DNA of 64,000 bases from an uncultured Lachnospiraceae bacterium (GCA_905235745.1 CAJOMN010000003.1:53239-117238); one strand, 5' to 3'. Shown: positions 19,454-28,710, counted from the stretch's first letter. Numbers and translations are program-made. Notes: generated by a model from the sequence alone, not told the origin.

Positions 19454-20497
19454 ATGAGTGATATATCCGACAGACCGGCGGTAACGATCATAATGCCGTG
19501 CTACAATACAGAAAAATACCTGAAGAAGACGATGTGCAGCATCTTTGCGCAGACGTTCAAAGATTATGAGATCATAATGGTCGATGACGGAAGCACTGAC
19601 TCCACCCCGGAGCTTCTGGACGCCTACGAAAGAGAGCATCCGGGTATCATCAGGGTGTTTCACAAGGAGAACGGAGGCCAGTCGACTGCAAGGAACCTTG
19701 CGCTCGATAATGCACGCGGCGAGTATATCCTGTTCTGGGACAGCGACGATTACGCGGATGTCGACTATATAGAGACGCTTATTACTGCGGCGAGGGAGAA
19801 TGACAGTGATACCGTAATCAGCGGCTCCCATTACGTTGACGAAAACGGAGAAGTACTGGAGAATCTCAATTATCCCGTTGACCGTTTTCCGGATTATCCG
19901 CTCCGCAGGCTGTCGCCTCACGGCAAGCTATACAGGCTTGATTTTCTGAACAGGCATAATATAAGGTTTGCGCCCGGCAAGCTGTATGAGGATAACCCGT
20001 TTAACTTTATGGCGCTGTTTCTCGGACGCAATCAGGTGATCCTTCCCTATGACGGGCATTTCCAGGTTGTCCATCCGGGCAGTTCGATGTCTTCAAAAGT
20101 CACGAGCGGGAAGGTTCCGTATGATGCCATCGAGGAAGCGATGGATTACGTCAACGCGCACAGTGACGAGCTGAATGATGCTGATGTATATGTGTTTACG
20201 GTGATCAGTTTCCTGACATATTTTATATTCCTGGGAAACCGTGAACATATGCAGGCCGCGCTTCATCAGTACAGGGGATGCAAATACGAGGGGGCGCTTA
20301 TAAATGAACTGTGTGATTACACACAGCGCATCGTTTCGGAAAAACTGCCGGGCTATTACAACAATCCCTATGTGGGGATCTTCAGGTCGAGAGAGCTCCA
20401 ATTGCGGCACCGCGCGGGCGTGTGGCTGTTTGTCAGGCTGATCCGCACGCACACCCTTAAAGCTTTTGCAAGGCTCTATTATCTGTTTGTGAGATAG
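19454..20497 (+). CDS. Family 2 glycosyltransferase
   Basis: GT-A glycosyltransferase of 347 residues beginning TIIMPCYNTEKYLKKTM, with VDDGSTDSTPELL and the catalytic-site WDSDDYADVD near residue 97. It starts one base after the preceding stop. The C-terminal third is basic and may be a membrane-associated helix region, but no clear span is present. It resembles enzymes that extend capsule or wall-glycan repeat units. The sugar specificity is not readable. Confidence 0.87.
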   Translation: MSDISDRPAVTIIMPCYNTEKYLKKTMCSIFAQTFKDYEIIMVDDGSTDSTPELLDAYEREHPGIIRVFHKENGGQSTARNLALDNARGEYILFWDSDDYADVDYIETLITAARENDSDTVISGSHYVDENGEVLENLNYPVDRFPDYPLRRLSPHGKLYRLDFLNRHNIRFAPGKLYEDNPFNFMALFLGRNQVILPYDGHFQVVHPGSSMSSKVTSGKVPYDAIEEAMDYVNAHSDELNDADVYVFTVISFLTYFIFLGNREHMQAALHQYRGCKYEGALINELCDYTQRIVSEKLPGYYNNPYVGIFRSRELQLRHRAGVWLFVRLIRTHTLKAFARLYYLFVR

Positions 20498-20510
20498 GTA
20501 TCGTATAGTC

Positions 20511-21377
20511 ATGAACATTAAGTTCAGCGTGATCACAATATGCTATAATGCTGCAGATGTGCTGCCGCTTACGATCGAGTCTGTACTGGCGCAGGATTAC
20601 GATGATTATGAATATATAATCCAGGACGGGGATTCGACTGACAGCACCCCTGATATCATAAAAGATTACAGCGAGAGATTTGCCGCCCGTAATATAGAAT
20701 TAATATATAACCGCATGCCGGACGGCGGCATATATGATGCAATGAATAAGGCTACGTCATCTGCGCGGGGAGACTATATCAACTTCATGAACGCAGGGGA
20801 CTGTTTCTACGGAGCGGATGTACTAAGCCATGTTGCCGGCGTGATCGCCCGATATCCCCGGGATAAGATGCCGGCTATAGTCTACGGTGACTGTGCGGTT
20901 TATGAATACGGAAGGTTTTTCCTGTTTCCCAAATCTCTCGAAGTTATAGAGGAAAAGATGCCCTTTTCGCATCAGTCAGTATTTGCACGATCAGGTTTTG
21001 TCAGGGAACATCCGTTTAACACATCGTACAGATACAGCGCGGATTATGATTTTCTCCTTACGGCGCATGATCTTGACGCGGCATTTTGCGACTGTGCTGC
21101 GACTGTGTGTATTACAAGCGCGGACGGAACCTCAAGCGTCAACTATCATGACACCCTGATGGAAAGCGCCGCGATCCTTAAGGATCACGGGAAATACCAT
21201 CATACCGGAGCGGAGCTTGAGAGGACCGAAAGATCCCTCCGGATCAAGCAGTTTGTAATGGATCATTTCCCGGTCTTTGTCAGGAAGATGATAAGAGGAA
21301 TCCAGATAAGACACAGGGGACAGTGCTTTGATGTTGTGCTCCCGCCGTGGTATCATAATATTCCCGGGAGATCATAG
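20511..21377 (+). CDS. Family 2 glycosyltransferase (WcaA-like)
   Basis: A 288-residue GT-A enzyme beginning SVITICYNAADVLPLTIES, with IIQDGDSTDSTPDII and the motif FMNAGDCFYGAD near residue 95. In place of the common DxD it has NAGD, as in the WcaA/PGL-type subgroup that I recall. It closes the four-gene glycosyltransferase run; the next gene, 17 bases on, is a diguanylate cyclase on the same strand. Confidence 0.85.
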   Translation: MNIKFSVITICYNAADVLPLTIESVLAQDYDDYEYIIQDGDSTDSTPDIIKDYSERFAARNIELIYNRMPDGGIYDAMNKATSSARGDYINFMNAGDCFYGADVLSHVAGVIARYPRDKMPAIVYGDCAVYEYGRFFLFPKSLEVIEEKMPFSHQSVFARSGFVREHPFNTSYRYSADYDFLLTAHDLDAAFCDCAATVCITSADGTSSVNYHDTLMESAAILKDHGKYHHTGAELERTERSLRIKQFVMDHFPVFVRKMIRGIQIRHRGQCFDVVLPPWYHNIPGRS

Positions 21378-21394
21378 CGGAGAATCTGAGTATT

Positions 21395-23419
21395 ATGTTG
21401 GAAGGAAGCGTATACGGAGTAACGGCGCTTGTAAGCGCCCTTGTCTGTTTAGCCATACTAAAATGCAGTAAAGGTATATATGATAATAATAATGTGCCCG
21501 GCAGGTACTTTTCGCTCATGCTGGTCATGTGTGTCGCTTATGACCTTTTTGATGCCCTTTGGGGAATCATGGCAGACGGTACCGTTAACCTCGGGAGAAC
21601 GTGCTTTAATGTTGTCACGTTTATCATCTGTTTTCTCGGTCTGTTTACTGTTGCATGCTGGTGTATATTTCTGACCGGTTATCTCGGGATAGAGGAAGAC
21701 CGCAGGAAGATGATATTTCAGTCTGTTCCGCTGGCGGCAGGGTTACTGATCCTTATCACCCAGATAACCGGGCATACAATATACTTCATCGATGCCGATC
21801 TTGTATTTTATATAGGCCCCTTCAGAAAGCTTATTTTCGTGATCAGGCTGATCTATCTGCTCATTCCGGTGGCAACCGTCCTGTACCTGAGTGTGAAGAA
21901 CAGGGGAGCAAACGACAGGCGCTATCTTGTACTTGTCACGGGATGCACGCTGATCCCGGTGGTGTTTGAAGCCCTGCAGATACTGTATCCCTATGCGCCA
22001 TATTCGGTTCTTGGCATACTGGCTTCCGTTGTATATCTGTTCAACGGAATGATGGTCATAGAGAAGATCAATAATTCCCAGAAGTACGAGACGATCTCAA
22101 AAGAGATGTATATGGCGCTTGAGGCGCTAAGCGACAGTTATGCATCGATCCTTATGATAGACATTAAAAGCGGTGAGACTGTTGTGATCAAATCGGATCC
22201 GTATCTGGAAAGTCTCCTGGAGAATGATGTACCGATACGCGATAATATCCTCAGAATATTCTCGGAAGTTGCCGACAGCGAATATGCGGAAGAGGTCGCC
22301 GATTTCGCGGATATTAACCTTCTTCCGGACAAGATGGCTAACAGAAGGAGCATCAGCGACACCTATCACTCTGACAGTATAGGATGGTGTACGGCAACAT
22401 ATATAGCAGCCGAACGTGATCCCGAAAGAAACCTCAGAAAGGTTCTTCTGGCCGTCAGGTCGGTCGATGAACAGAAGAAGAAGGAAAAAGAGTATGAAGA
22501 TGCTCTTTCGAGGGCGTACAGGAATGAAAACACCCTGCTGGCCGAGCTTATCAAGATGCAGTCTGTGGGACTTGTCGCGGTTGATGATAAGTTCAATATA
22601 ATAGAAGCAAATGATGCGGTGCTTGAAATGTTCGGTAATACCGGCAAGGATCCGATAGGCAGGAATGTGTATGATTTTTTCGGTGGCAAGGATCTGAAGC
22701 ATACGGAAGAGGTCGAAAAGCTGTATGAGGATGTCAGGAATGAAGGTATCAGCGGAACGTATCAGCTTGTTGTCAATCCGGACGGACGGGAAGGCGTCAC
22801 CAGATATCTTATGGGAGATGTCAAGAGAGTTGACCTTCTGGACAACACAAAGATCGTTGTTACGTGCTATACTGATATAACGAATGGCAAGATACTCGAG
22901 GATAAGCTCAGGATATTGTCGGAGACGGATGCCCTTACGGGGATTGCGAACAGAAGGTGCGGAGAGTCACAGATAAAGCTGCTGCTCGGGGAGCGCGTTC
23001 CGGGAATATACTGCCTGTTTGATGTAAACGGATTCAAGCAGATAAACGATACATACGGACACCAGACCGGAGATGATACTCTCGTGGCAGTGGCAAGGGC
23101 GGTCAGGGCAAGCTTCAGGGACGAAGATATCTTCATGCGCCTCGGCGGTGATGAGTTTGCCATTTATATGAGAAATGTCGTGACTGCAGACCTGGCGAAG
23201 ATAAGGATCGCAAGGCTGTTTGAAAATATCGCGAGGATCGAACTTGAAAATGTTCCGAAGGGCAGCGTTACGATAAGCCTCGGTGCGGTTATCGTCACGA
23301 ATGAAGAGGGAGAGGATATGCCCGGGTATGAATCGATATATAAACGCGCAGATGCCCGGATGTATAAATGCAAGAACAGACCGGGCAGCAATATGTCAAT
23401 AGAAGAACCGAATGAATGA
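21395..23419 (+). CDS. Membrane diguanylate cyclase with PAS domain
   Basis: Makes c-di-GMP from two GTP. Seven or so N-terminal membrane segments (residues 1-225, resembling the 7TM histidine-kinase N-terminal region) are followed by a linker with a degenerate PAS-like region, a clearer PAS domain (about 385-500), and a GGDEF domain with the intact motif GGDEF at 584-588. An RDED five residues before it matches the RxxD inhibitory site, so product feedback is likely. It is the only intact cyclase in the window, while three downstream proteins have c-di-GMP-hydrolysing folds. It lies ten bases ahead of the radical SAM gene. Confidence 0.93.
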   Translation: MLEGSVYGVTALVSALVCLAILKCSKGIYDNNNVPGRYFSLMLVMCVAYDLFDALWGIMADGTVNLGRTCFNVVTFIICFLGLFTVACWCIFLTGYLGIEEDRRKMIFQSVPLAAGLLILITQITGHTIYFIDADLVFYIGPFRKLIFVIRLIYLLIPVATVLYLSVKNRGANDRRYLVLVTGCTLIPVVFEALQILYPYAPYSVLGILASVVYLFNGMMVIEKINNSQKYETISKEMYMALEALSDSYASILMIDIKSGETVVIKSDPYLESLLENDVPIRDNILRIFSEVADSEYAEEVADFADINLLPDKMANRRSISDTYHSDSIGWCTATYIAAERDPERNLRKVLLAVRSVDEQKKKEKEYEDALSRAYRNENTLLAELIKMQSVGLVAVDDKFNIIEANDAVLEMFGNTGKDPIGRNVYDFFGGKDLKHTEEVEKLYEDVRNEGISGTYQLVVNPDGREGVTRYLMGDVKRVDLLDNTKIVVTCYTDITNGKILEDKLRILSETDALTGIANRRCGESQIKLLLGERVPGIYCLFDVNGFKQINDTYGHQTGDDTLVAVARAVRASFRDEDIFMRLGGDEFAIYMRNVVTADLAKIRIARLFENIARIELENVPKGSVTISLGAVIVTNEEGEDMPGYESIYKRADARMYKCKNRPGSNMSIEEPNE

Positions 23420-23429
23420 GGTAGCCTGA

Positions 23430-24827
23430 TTGAAGACCCCGAAAAGAGTAAAGAACTATATAACGGATAATATGAATGAGGTAAAGCACACTACGCTTAA
23501 TCCCGAAGGTCCCGGCGTTGTCCGCATTCATATGGTGCCGCCGAAATACGATAATGACGGCGAACCTGTGGGAAGCGTAGTCATAGTCAACGGACAGGAT
23601 ATAATCCCGATCAATGTGTCATGGGCGATCCTTCTGTCTATGCTTATCGACCATGTCAATGAATACAGCGGCAGACCGATAAGTGAGGAAGATACCGCGA
23701 AGATCATCGGTGATACCGTTGCTTCTGCCCGGAGAGTCTATCCTCTTATATTAAGATCCGTTCTGAAAAAAGATATATTCAGGATAATGAACACTTTCAG
23801 GCAGATCGCGTACGGGGAAAAGCCCGATGAAGAGATAGAATACATCAGTCTGGGAGAGTACGCGGAAAATATGCGCGCGCCGCACAGAATGGATCTCCTT
23901 GTGTCCGCGATGACAAAGGACGGAAACTGGCACTGTAACCAGAACTGCCTTCACTGTTATGCCGCAGGGCAGGTACACTCGGAAGAAGAGGAGCTGTCAA
24001 CCGGAGAGTGGAAGAAGATAATAGATAAATGCAGAAGCGAATGCATTCCGCAGGTGACTTTCACCGGAGGAGAGCCGACGATGAGAGAGGATCTGCCGGA
24101 GCTCATAGAGTATTCGAAATGGTTCGTGACGAGGCTTAACACGAACGGGATCAGGCTCACGAAGGAATATTGCAGGAAGCTGGCAGAGGTTTCCCTTGAC
24201 AGCGTACAGATAACATTTTACTCGTGTGACGAGGCGGTTCATAATAAGCTTGTGGGAGCGGATATGTACGATAAGACTCTTGACGGCATCAAAAACGCCC
24301 TTGAGGCCGGTCTTAACTTAAGTATCAATACTCCGTTGTGCACGCTTAACAAAGACTATGTCACAACCCTTAAGTTTCTGCATGAACTCGGGGTGACATA
24401 CGTTACATGTTCGGGACTCATAACCACGGGGAATGCAGCGCTTCCCGAATCCGGCGACCTTCAGCTTTCAAGGGAAGAGATAACGGGGATACTCAAAGAA
24501 GCTGTCGATTACGCATACTCGAACGGCATGGAGATAAGCTTTACTTCACCGGGGTGGATAGATGAGGAATTCTTCGCACAAAACGGTCTTCCGACCCCGA
24601 CATGCGGAGCCTGTCTTTCCAATATGGCAATAACACCGGGCGGAAACGTAGTGCCGTGCCAGAGCTGGCTGTCGGATGATAATCTCGGTAATTTTCTAAG
24701 TGATGACTGGGACCGGATATGGAACAGCGGAAAATGCAAGAATATCAGATATCATGCCGGTCTTATGACCGCCACATGTCCGCTTCGGACTAGGTCAACG
24801 GCGAAAGGGGGAGAAGATGAGAGGTAA
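23430..24827 (+). CDS. Radical SAM/SPASM maturase with PqqD-like N-terminal domain
   Basis: Predicted peptide- or protein-modifying radical SAM enzyme of 465 residues with a TTG start. Residues about 40-130 (VVIVNGQDIIPINVSWAILL onward) look like a PqqD/RRE peptide-recognition domain. The core has CNQNCLHC (C169, C173, C176) binding the SAM cluster and TFTGGEPTMR after it. The C-terminus holds a SPASM-like set of cysteines (C392, C395, C410, C436, C450) with the typical ITPGGNVVPCQSW context. It overlaps by 11 bases a gene for a protein with a Cys-Ala repeat tail, its most likely substrate. The chemistry is unknown. Confidence 0.85.
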   Translation: MKTPKRVKNYITDNMNEVKHTTLNPEGPGVVRIHMVPPKYDNDGEPVGSVVIVNGQDIIPINVSWAILLSMLIDHVNEYSGRPISEEDTAKIIGDTVASARRVYPLILRSVLKKDIFRIMNTFRQIAYGEKPDEEIEYISLGEYAENMRAPHRMDLLVSAMTKDGNWHCNQNCLHCYAAGQVHSEEEELSTGEWKKIIDKCRSECIPQVTFTGGEPTMREDLPELIEYSKWFVTRLNTNGIRLTKEYCRKLAEVSLDSVQITFYSCDEAVHNKLVGADMYDKTLDGIKNALEAGLNLSINTPLCTLNKDYVTTLKFLHELGVTYVTCSGLITTGNAALPESGDLQLSREEITGILKEAVDYAYSNGMEISFTSPGWIDEEFFAQNGLPTPTCGACLSNMAITPGGNVVPCQSWLSDDNLGNFLSDDWDRIWNSGKCKNIRYHAGLMTATCPLRTRSTAKGGEDER

Positions 24828-26049
24828 GATAACCGGATTTGTGATCAGCCTCCTTGCATGTGTACTCCTGTTCGCCGTGCCCGTAATGGCAGATACCGAT
24901 GAGATACTCGATTATACGATAACAGTTGACGTCAATCAGGACGCGACCGTTAACATCAATTATCATATAGACTGGAAGGTTCTTGATTCCGGTTCGGGGA
25001 TCGGACCGCTAACGTGGATAAAGGTAGGCGTACCGAACAGCCATGTTGTTATGACACAGGGGATCAGCAGTACCGTGGATCATATCGATCAGTCCGGCAG
25101 TTACGTTGAGGTGTATCTGGACAGGGATTATTATGAAGGAGAGGTTGCAAGCATTGATTTTCTGGTAGTTCAGGACTATATGTATCAGGTCGATAAGCTT
25201 ACCGCCGGGGAGACCGTTTACTCCTTTACGCCCGGCTGGTTTGACGATATCCGGGTAGACAGCTTTACGATACAGTGGAACAACGAGAACTGTATATCGT
25301 TTACCCCGGAATGCCTGATCGATGACGGCTATAATGTATGGGAAGGCAGTCTCGGCAAGGGTGAGCATTTCACGGTTACAATGACATATCCGAACGACGC
25401 GTATGATTTTGACCTTTCAAAGAGTGAGGAAAACGCCGCCGATGATACAAACGGAGGTCTGTCCGATATACTGTATGAGATTATCGGGTTTGTTGTCGTG
25501 ATCGCGTTTATAATCTTACCTATCGCGCTTCCGATATGGATAATATATTCAGGGCATCGCGGGTTTAATGGCGGCGAACGCACGATAGAGAAGACCACCC
25601 GTGTCAAGGTAACGTATTACGATGCATGTCCGGGGTGCGGAGCCCCCAGAAAAGAAGGGGCAAAGTACTGCGAATACTGCGGCAAGTCGCTTGTCAAGAG
25701 TGAAGAGACCATTACGGAAGAACAGCTGAAGAAAGAGGAAAAAGAAGCGGCATCGTTTAATAAAAACGGAGAATACAGGTACGGATCCGCTCCCAATACC
25801 TTTATAAGGGTCAGTTCCGTAAGAGTGCCGAACCCGCATTACCATGCGCCGTCAGGTACGGGACGTAGCGGCGGTGGCGGGCATCATTCGTCATGTGCGT
25901 GTGCATCATCGTGCGCGTGTGCATGTGCGTGCGCCTGTGCCGGAGGCGGAAGAGCGGGATGTACGACCAAAGATTTCTATAATACGGATCTGAAGCTTAC
26001 AGCGCTTGCAAGAGCATGCGGCAGTAACCGGAAGGCAATACGGGAGTAA
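24817..26049 (+). CDS. Membrane protein with zinc ribbon and Cys-Ala repeat tail; candidate radical SAM substrate
   Basis: A 410-residue protein. A signal peptide (about 1-25) leads an extracytoplasmic beta-rich region (26-215). One membrane helix (221-244) follows, then a predicted cytosolic part with a zinc ribbon (C271, C274, C285, C288), a Lys/Glu helix, and a Gly/His/Ser segment. Seven cysteines lie at 360, 362, 366, 368, 370, 372 and 374, mostly alternating with Ala, with an eighth at 382. A further 28 residues end the protein. The zinc ribbon and tail cysteines are seen directly. That the overlapping upstream radical SAM enzyme modifies them is inference. GGGGGAGA gives a strong ribosome site. 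Confidence 0.8.
   Translation: MRGKITGFVISLLACVLLFAVPVMADTDEILDYTITVDVNQDATVNINYHIDWKVLDSGSGIGPLTWIKVGVPNSHVVMTQGISSTVDHIDQSGSYVEVYLDRDYYEGEVASIDFLVVQDYMYQVDKLTAGETVYSFTPGWFDDIRVDSFTIQWNNENCISFTPECLIDDGYNVWEGSLGKGEHFTVTMTYPNDAYDFDLSKSEENAADDTNGGLSDILYEIIGFVVVIAFIILPIALPIWIIYSGHRGFNGGERTIEKTTRVKVTYYDACPGCGAPRKEGAKYCEYCGKSLVKSEETITEEQLKKEEKEAASFNKNGEYRYGSAPNTFIRVSSVRVPNPHYHAPSGTGRSGGGGHHSSCACASSCACACACACAGGGRAGCTTKDFYNTDLKLTALARACGSNRKAIRE
25910..25934 (+). repeat. Alternating purine-pyrimidine tract inside the Cys-Ala repeat
   Basis: Twenty-five bases of strict pyrimidine-purine alternation, mostly GT, GC and CA steps, encode part of the Cys-Ala repeat. Such tracts can adopt Z-form DNA and slip during replication. 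Here the codons vary (TGT/TGC, GCG/GCA/GCC), so this is an imperfect coding repeat rather than a pure microsatellite. Confidence 0.6.
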
Positions 26050-26055
26050 CGGCAG

Positions 26056-27006
26056 ATGACGGATATAAAGGAACAGATCAGCCAAAAGGCACAAATGATC
26101 GATGCCATGATCGATACATATCTTCCGGCGGAAGAAGGTCCGGCAGCTTCTGTGATGAAGGCGATGAATTACAGTATCCATGCAGGCGGGAAACGTCTGC
26201 GCCCGATGCTGATGCTTGAGACTTACAGGATGCTTGCGCCCGGTGGCGACGAGAGGATCGTGCATCCGTTTATGGCAGCGATAGAGATGATACATACATA
26301 TTCCCTCTGCCATGATGATCTTCCCGCCATGGATAATGATGACATGCGGCGGGGACAGAAGAGTACACATGCCATGTTCGGGGAGGCGATGGGAATACTT
26401 GCGGGCGACGGGCTCCTCAATTATGCATTTGAGACCGCATTTCGCACGTTTGATATCATATCGGATTCCGGCGCTGACTGTGCCGGTGAGCTTGAAATGT
26501 CATCAAAGGTCGCGAAGGCTCTTCGGATACTTGCCGGCAAGGCAGGAATCTACGGTATGATAGGAGGGCAGGTCGTGGATATCGAGTCCGAGAAAAATCC
26601 TGCCGGCAAGGTCACAATGGATACCGTCAGATATATACATGAGAACAAGACTGCCGCGATGATAGAGTCGTCAATGATGATCGGAGCCATCCTTGCGGGA
26701 GCCTCGGATGAGGAGATCGGGCAGATCGGTGATATTGCGGGAGATATAGGAGTTGCTTTTCAGATCAGGGACGATATACTTGATGTGGAGGGTACCGGGG
26801 ATGTTATCGGAAAGCCTGTCGGAAGCGATGAGCGAAACGGTAAGGCCACGTATGTGTCTCTTGTCGGGATCGACACTGCGAAGACAGACGTGATAAATAT
26901 AACTGACAGAGCCGTTCGAAAGCTGTCGGGCATGCGCGGAAGCGATACGGAAAGCGGACATTTTCTTGCCGGACTTATCGGCGGTCTTGCCGAACGGGAC
27001 AGATAA
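26056..27006 (+). CDS. ispA: Polyprenyl (farnesyl-type) diphosphate synthase
   Basis: Trans-prenyl transferase that condenses isopentenyl diphosphate with allylic diphosphates. The first aspartate-rich motif is DDLPAMDND at residue 87, followed by RRG, and the second is DDILD at 239-243. The GGKRLRP motif is near residue 43. The DDxxxxD spacing of the first motif fits the bacterial FPP/GGPP synthase (IspA) type, but chain length cannot be fixed by eye. It starts seven bases after the Cys-tail gene. No xseA/xseB or dxs neighbour is seen, unlike many ispA loci. Confidence 0.92.
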   Translation: MTDIKEQISQKAQMIDAMIDTYLPAEEGPAASVMKAMNYSIHAGGKRLRPMLMLETYRMLAPGGDERIVHPFMAAIEMIHTYSLCHDDLPAMDNDDMRRGQKSTHAMFGEAMGILAGDGLLNYAFETAFRTFDIISDSGADCAGELEMSSKVAKALRILAGKAGIYGMIGGQVVDIESEKNPAGKVTMDTVRYIHENKTAAMIESSMMIGAILAGASDEEIGQIGDIAGDIGVAFQIRDDILDVEGTGDVIGKPVGSDERNGKATYVSLVGIDTAKTDVINITDRAVRKLSGMRGSDTESGHFLAGLIGGLAERDR

Positions 27007-27033
27007 GTATGATAAGAAAAAGGAGAATGCGTT

Positions 27034-27954
27034 ATGAGATTAGTTACGAGATCTGATTTTGACGGACTTGCATGCGGAGCGCTGCTCCTCGAGGCGGGAG
27101 TTGTCGATATGGATAACTGGAAGTTTGCCCACCCGAAGGATCTGCAGGATGGTATCGTGGAGATAACAAGCGATGACTGTCTGGCAAACGTTCCTTATGT
27201 TGAGGGATGCGGACTGTGGTTTGACCATCATTCGAGTGAGGAAGAGAGGAACCGGCTCGAGGGCAGATACAAGGGCAGGTGTGATTCTTCGGCTCCGAGC
27301 TGTGCGAGAGTAATATACGAGTATTACGGCGGCAGGGAAAAGTTCCCGCAATTCGATGATCTGATGGAAGCGGTTGATAAGGTTGATTCCGGTAATCTTA
27401 CAATAGACGAGATACAGAATCCCAAAGGGTGGATATTGGTCGGATTTCTGATGGATCCGAGAACGGGACTCGGCAGATTCCGTAACTTTACGATCAGTAA
27501 TTACCAGCTTATGGAGAAGCTTCTGGTTGCGTGCGCAAAGCTCTCAACGGCAGAGATTCTTGAACTTCCCGATGTTGTGGAGAGAATAGAACTGTACGAG
27601 GAGCAGACGAGAAGGTTCAAAGAGATGGTAACGGAGCATACGGAGGTGTTCGGCAACCTGATAGTAACCGATCTGAGAGGGGTTGAGACGATCTATACCG
27701 GGAACCGTTTCCTGATATACAGCATGTACCCCGACCAGAATATTTCCGTATGGATGACACCCGGAAAGGGCGGAAACGGGCTCGCCTGCGCTGTCGGATA
27801 CAGCATAATCAACAAGTCGGCAACGCTTGATGTCGGGAAATTATGCCTCAAATACGGCGGCGGCGGCCACAGGAAGGTCGGAACGTGCCAGTTTGCGTCA
27901 TACGATGACGCCCGCGTAATGCTCGACGAACTGAAGGAGCTTGCCAATCAGTAA
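27034..27954 (+). CDS. DHH/DHHA1 family phosphoesterase
   Basis: A 306-residue cytosolic metal-dependent phosphoesterase of the DHH superfamily. It starts with the metal motif TRSDFDGLACGALL, has the DHH triad at residues 64-66 (WFDHHSSEEE) and the DHHA1 signature GGGGHRKVGTC near the C-terminus. Substrates in the wider family include polyphosphate, cyclic dinucleotide intermediates and oligoribonucleotides; this member cannot be assigned. It is not the GdpP/NrnA size or layout in detail. An AAAGGAG ribosome site is present, and its stop overlaps the next ATG by one base. Confidence 0.85.
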   Translation: MRLVTRSDFDGLACGALLLEAGVVDMDNWKFAHPKDLQDGIVEITSDDCLANVPYVEGCGLWFDHHSSEEERNRLEGRYKGRCDSSAPSCARVIYEYYGGREKFPQFDDLMEAVDKVDSGNLTIDEIQNPKGWILVGFLMDPRTGLGRFRNFTISNYQLMEKLLVACAKLSTAEILELPDVVERIELYEEQTRRFKEMVTEHTEVFGNLIVTDLRGVETIYTGNRFLIYSMYPDQNISVWMTPGKGGNGLACAVGYSIINKSATLDVGKLCLKYGGGGHRKVGTCQFASYDDARVMLDELKELANQ

Positions 27955-28577
27955 TGTATGACGGAATAATACTGGATATAGACGGAACGATCTGGGATTC
28001 GACGGAGGTTGTCAAGGATGCCTGGAACAGGGCGTTTAGTGAACAAGGATATGACAATACCGTCACGGCACAGGATCTTAAGAGATTGTTCGGGCTTCCG
28101 ATGAATGAGATATTCAGGAATATCGTTCCGGATGCATCGGATGATGATATAGATGCATTTGAACCGCTGTGCAGCAAATATGAATTCGAATATCTTGAAA
28201 GGGAAGGCGGATATGTATATCCGGGGATGAAGGAGACGATCGAGACGCTCTCGCGTGATCATAAGATCGCGATCGTCAGTAACTGTCAGAGCGGGTATAT
28301 AGAGCTTGTCATGAGGATGACAGGCATAGAACCTTATATTATCGATCATGTCTGTCCCGGGGATACCGGGATGCTCAAGGCCGGCAACATCAGACTTGTT
28401 GCCGACAGGAACAACATGAATGATCCTGTCTATGTCGGAGATATCGAAAAAGACGAGATCGCAAGCCGACAGGCGGGTGTGGCATTTATCCACGCCGCGT
28501 TCGGATTCGGACACGGAATCTCGCCGGATCACACGATCATGAAATTTACCGATCTGCTGCGGATCGCCAGGTTGTAA
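27954..28577 (+). CDS. HAD family hydrolase (phosphoglycolate phosphatase-like)
   Basis: A 207-residue haloacid dehalogenase-type phosphatase. Motif I is LDIDGTIWDST (nucleophile Asp and acid Asp at the N-terminus), motif II is IVSNCQSGY near residue 105, and motif IV is VGDIEKDEIASRQAG near residue 160. A helical cap between motifs I and II is typical of the Gph/PgmB subgroup. It is joined to the DHH gene by a one-base overlap and ends in a terminator, so the pair closes an operon. The substrate is unknown. Confidence 0.85.
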   Translation: MYDGIILDIDGTIWDSTEVVKDAWNRAFSEQGYDNTVTAQDLKRLFGLPMNEIFRNIVPDASDDDIDAFEPLCSKYEFEYLEREGGYVYPGMKETIETLSRDHKIAIVSNCQSGYIELVMRMTGIEPYIIDHVCPGDTGMLKAGNIRLVADRNNMNDPVYVGDIEKDEIASRQAGVAFIHAAFGFGHGISPDHTIMKFTDLLRIARL

Positions 28578-28586
28578 ATCGGGAAG

Positions 28587-28605
28587 CCCCTTCGGGGGAT
28601 TTTTT
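28587..28605 (+). terminator. Rho-independent terminator after the HAD gene
   Basis: A short stem CCCC/GGGG closed by a UUCG-type tetraloop (28587-28598) is followed by AT and then five T bases. It lies ten bases after the HAD stop codon. Confidence 0.8.
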
Positions 28606-28681
28606 AAATGCTTAAAATGTAAAATTAATTTATTGATTTTTGTGCAATACAGACAAGAATTGCAATCGGGAATGATTTTGA

Positions 28682-28710
28682 TTGACACATTTCCATAAAA
28701 GAGTTAATGT
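28682..28710 (+). promoter_or_regulatory. Promoter for the sugar ABC importer operon
   Basis: A perfect -35 TTGACA (28682-28687) and a weak -10 TAATGT (28705-28710) are 17 bases apart. The -10 lies inside the first of two palindromes, so repressor binding there would block transcription. Confidence 0.6.

Noticed and set aside
17926..19491. Long minus-strand open frame of 521 codons
   Set aside because: It runs antisense to two clear glycosyltransferase genes, has no ribosome site and has odd composition rich in His, Arg and Ile.
25880..25945. GT/GC-rich repeat as a non-coding tandem repeat
   Set aside because: It lies in frame within the Cys-tail gene and its codons vary while Cys and Ala are kept.
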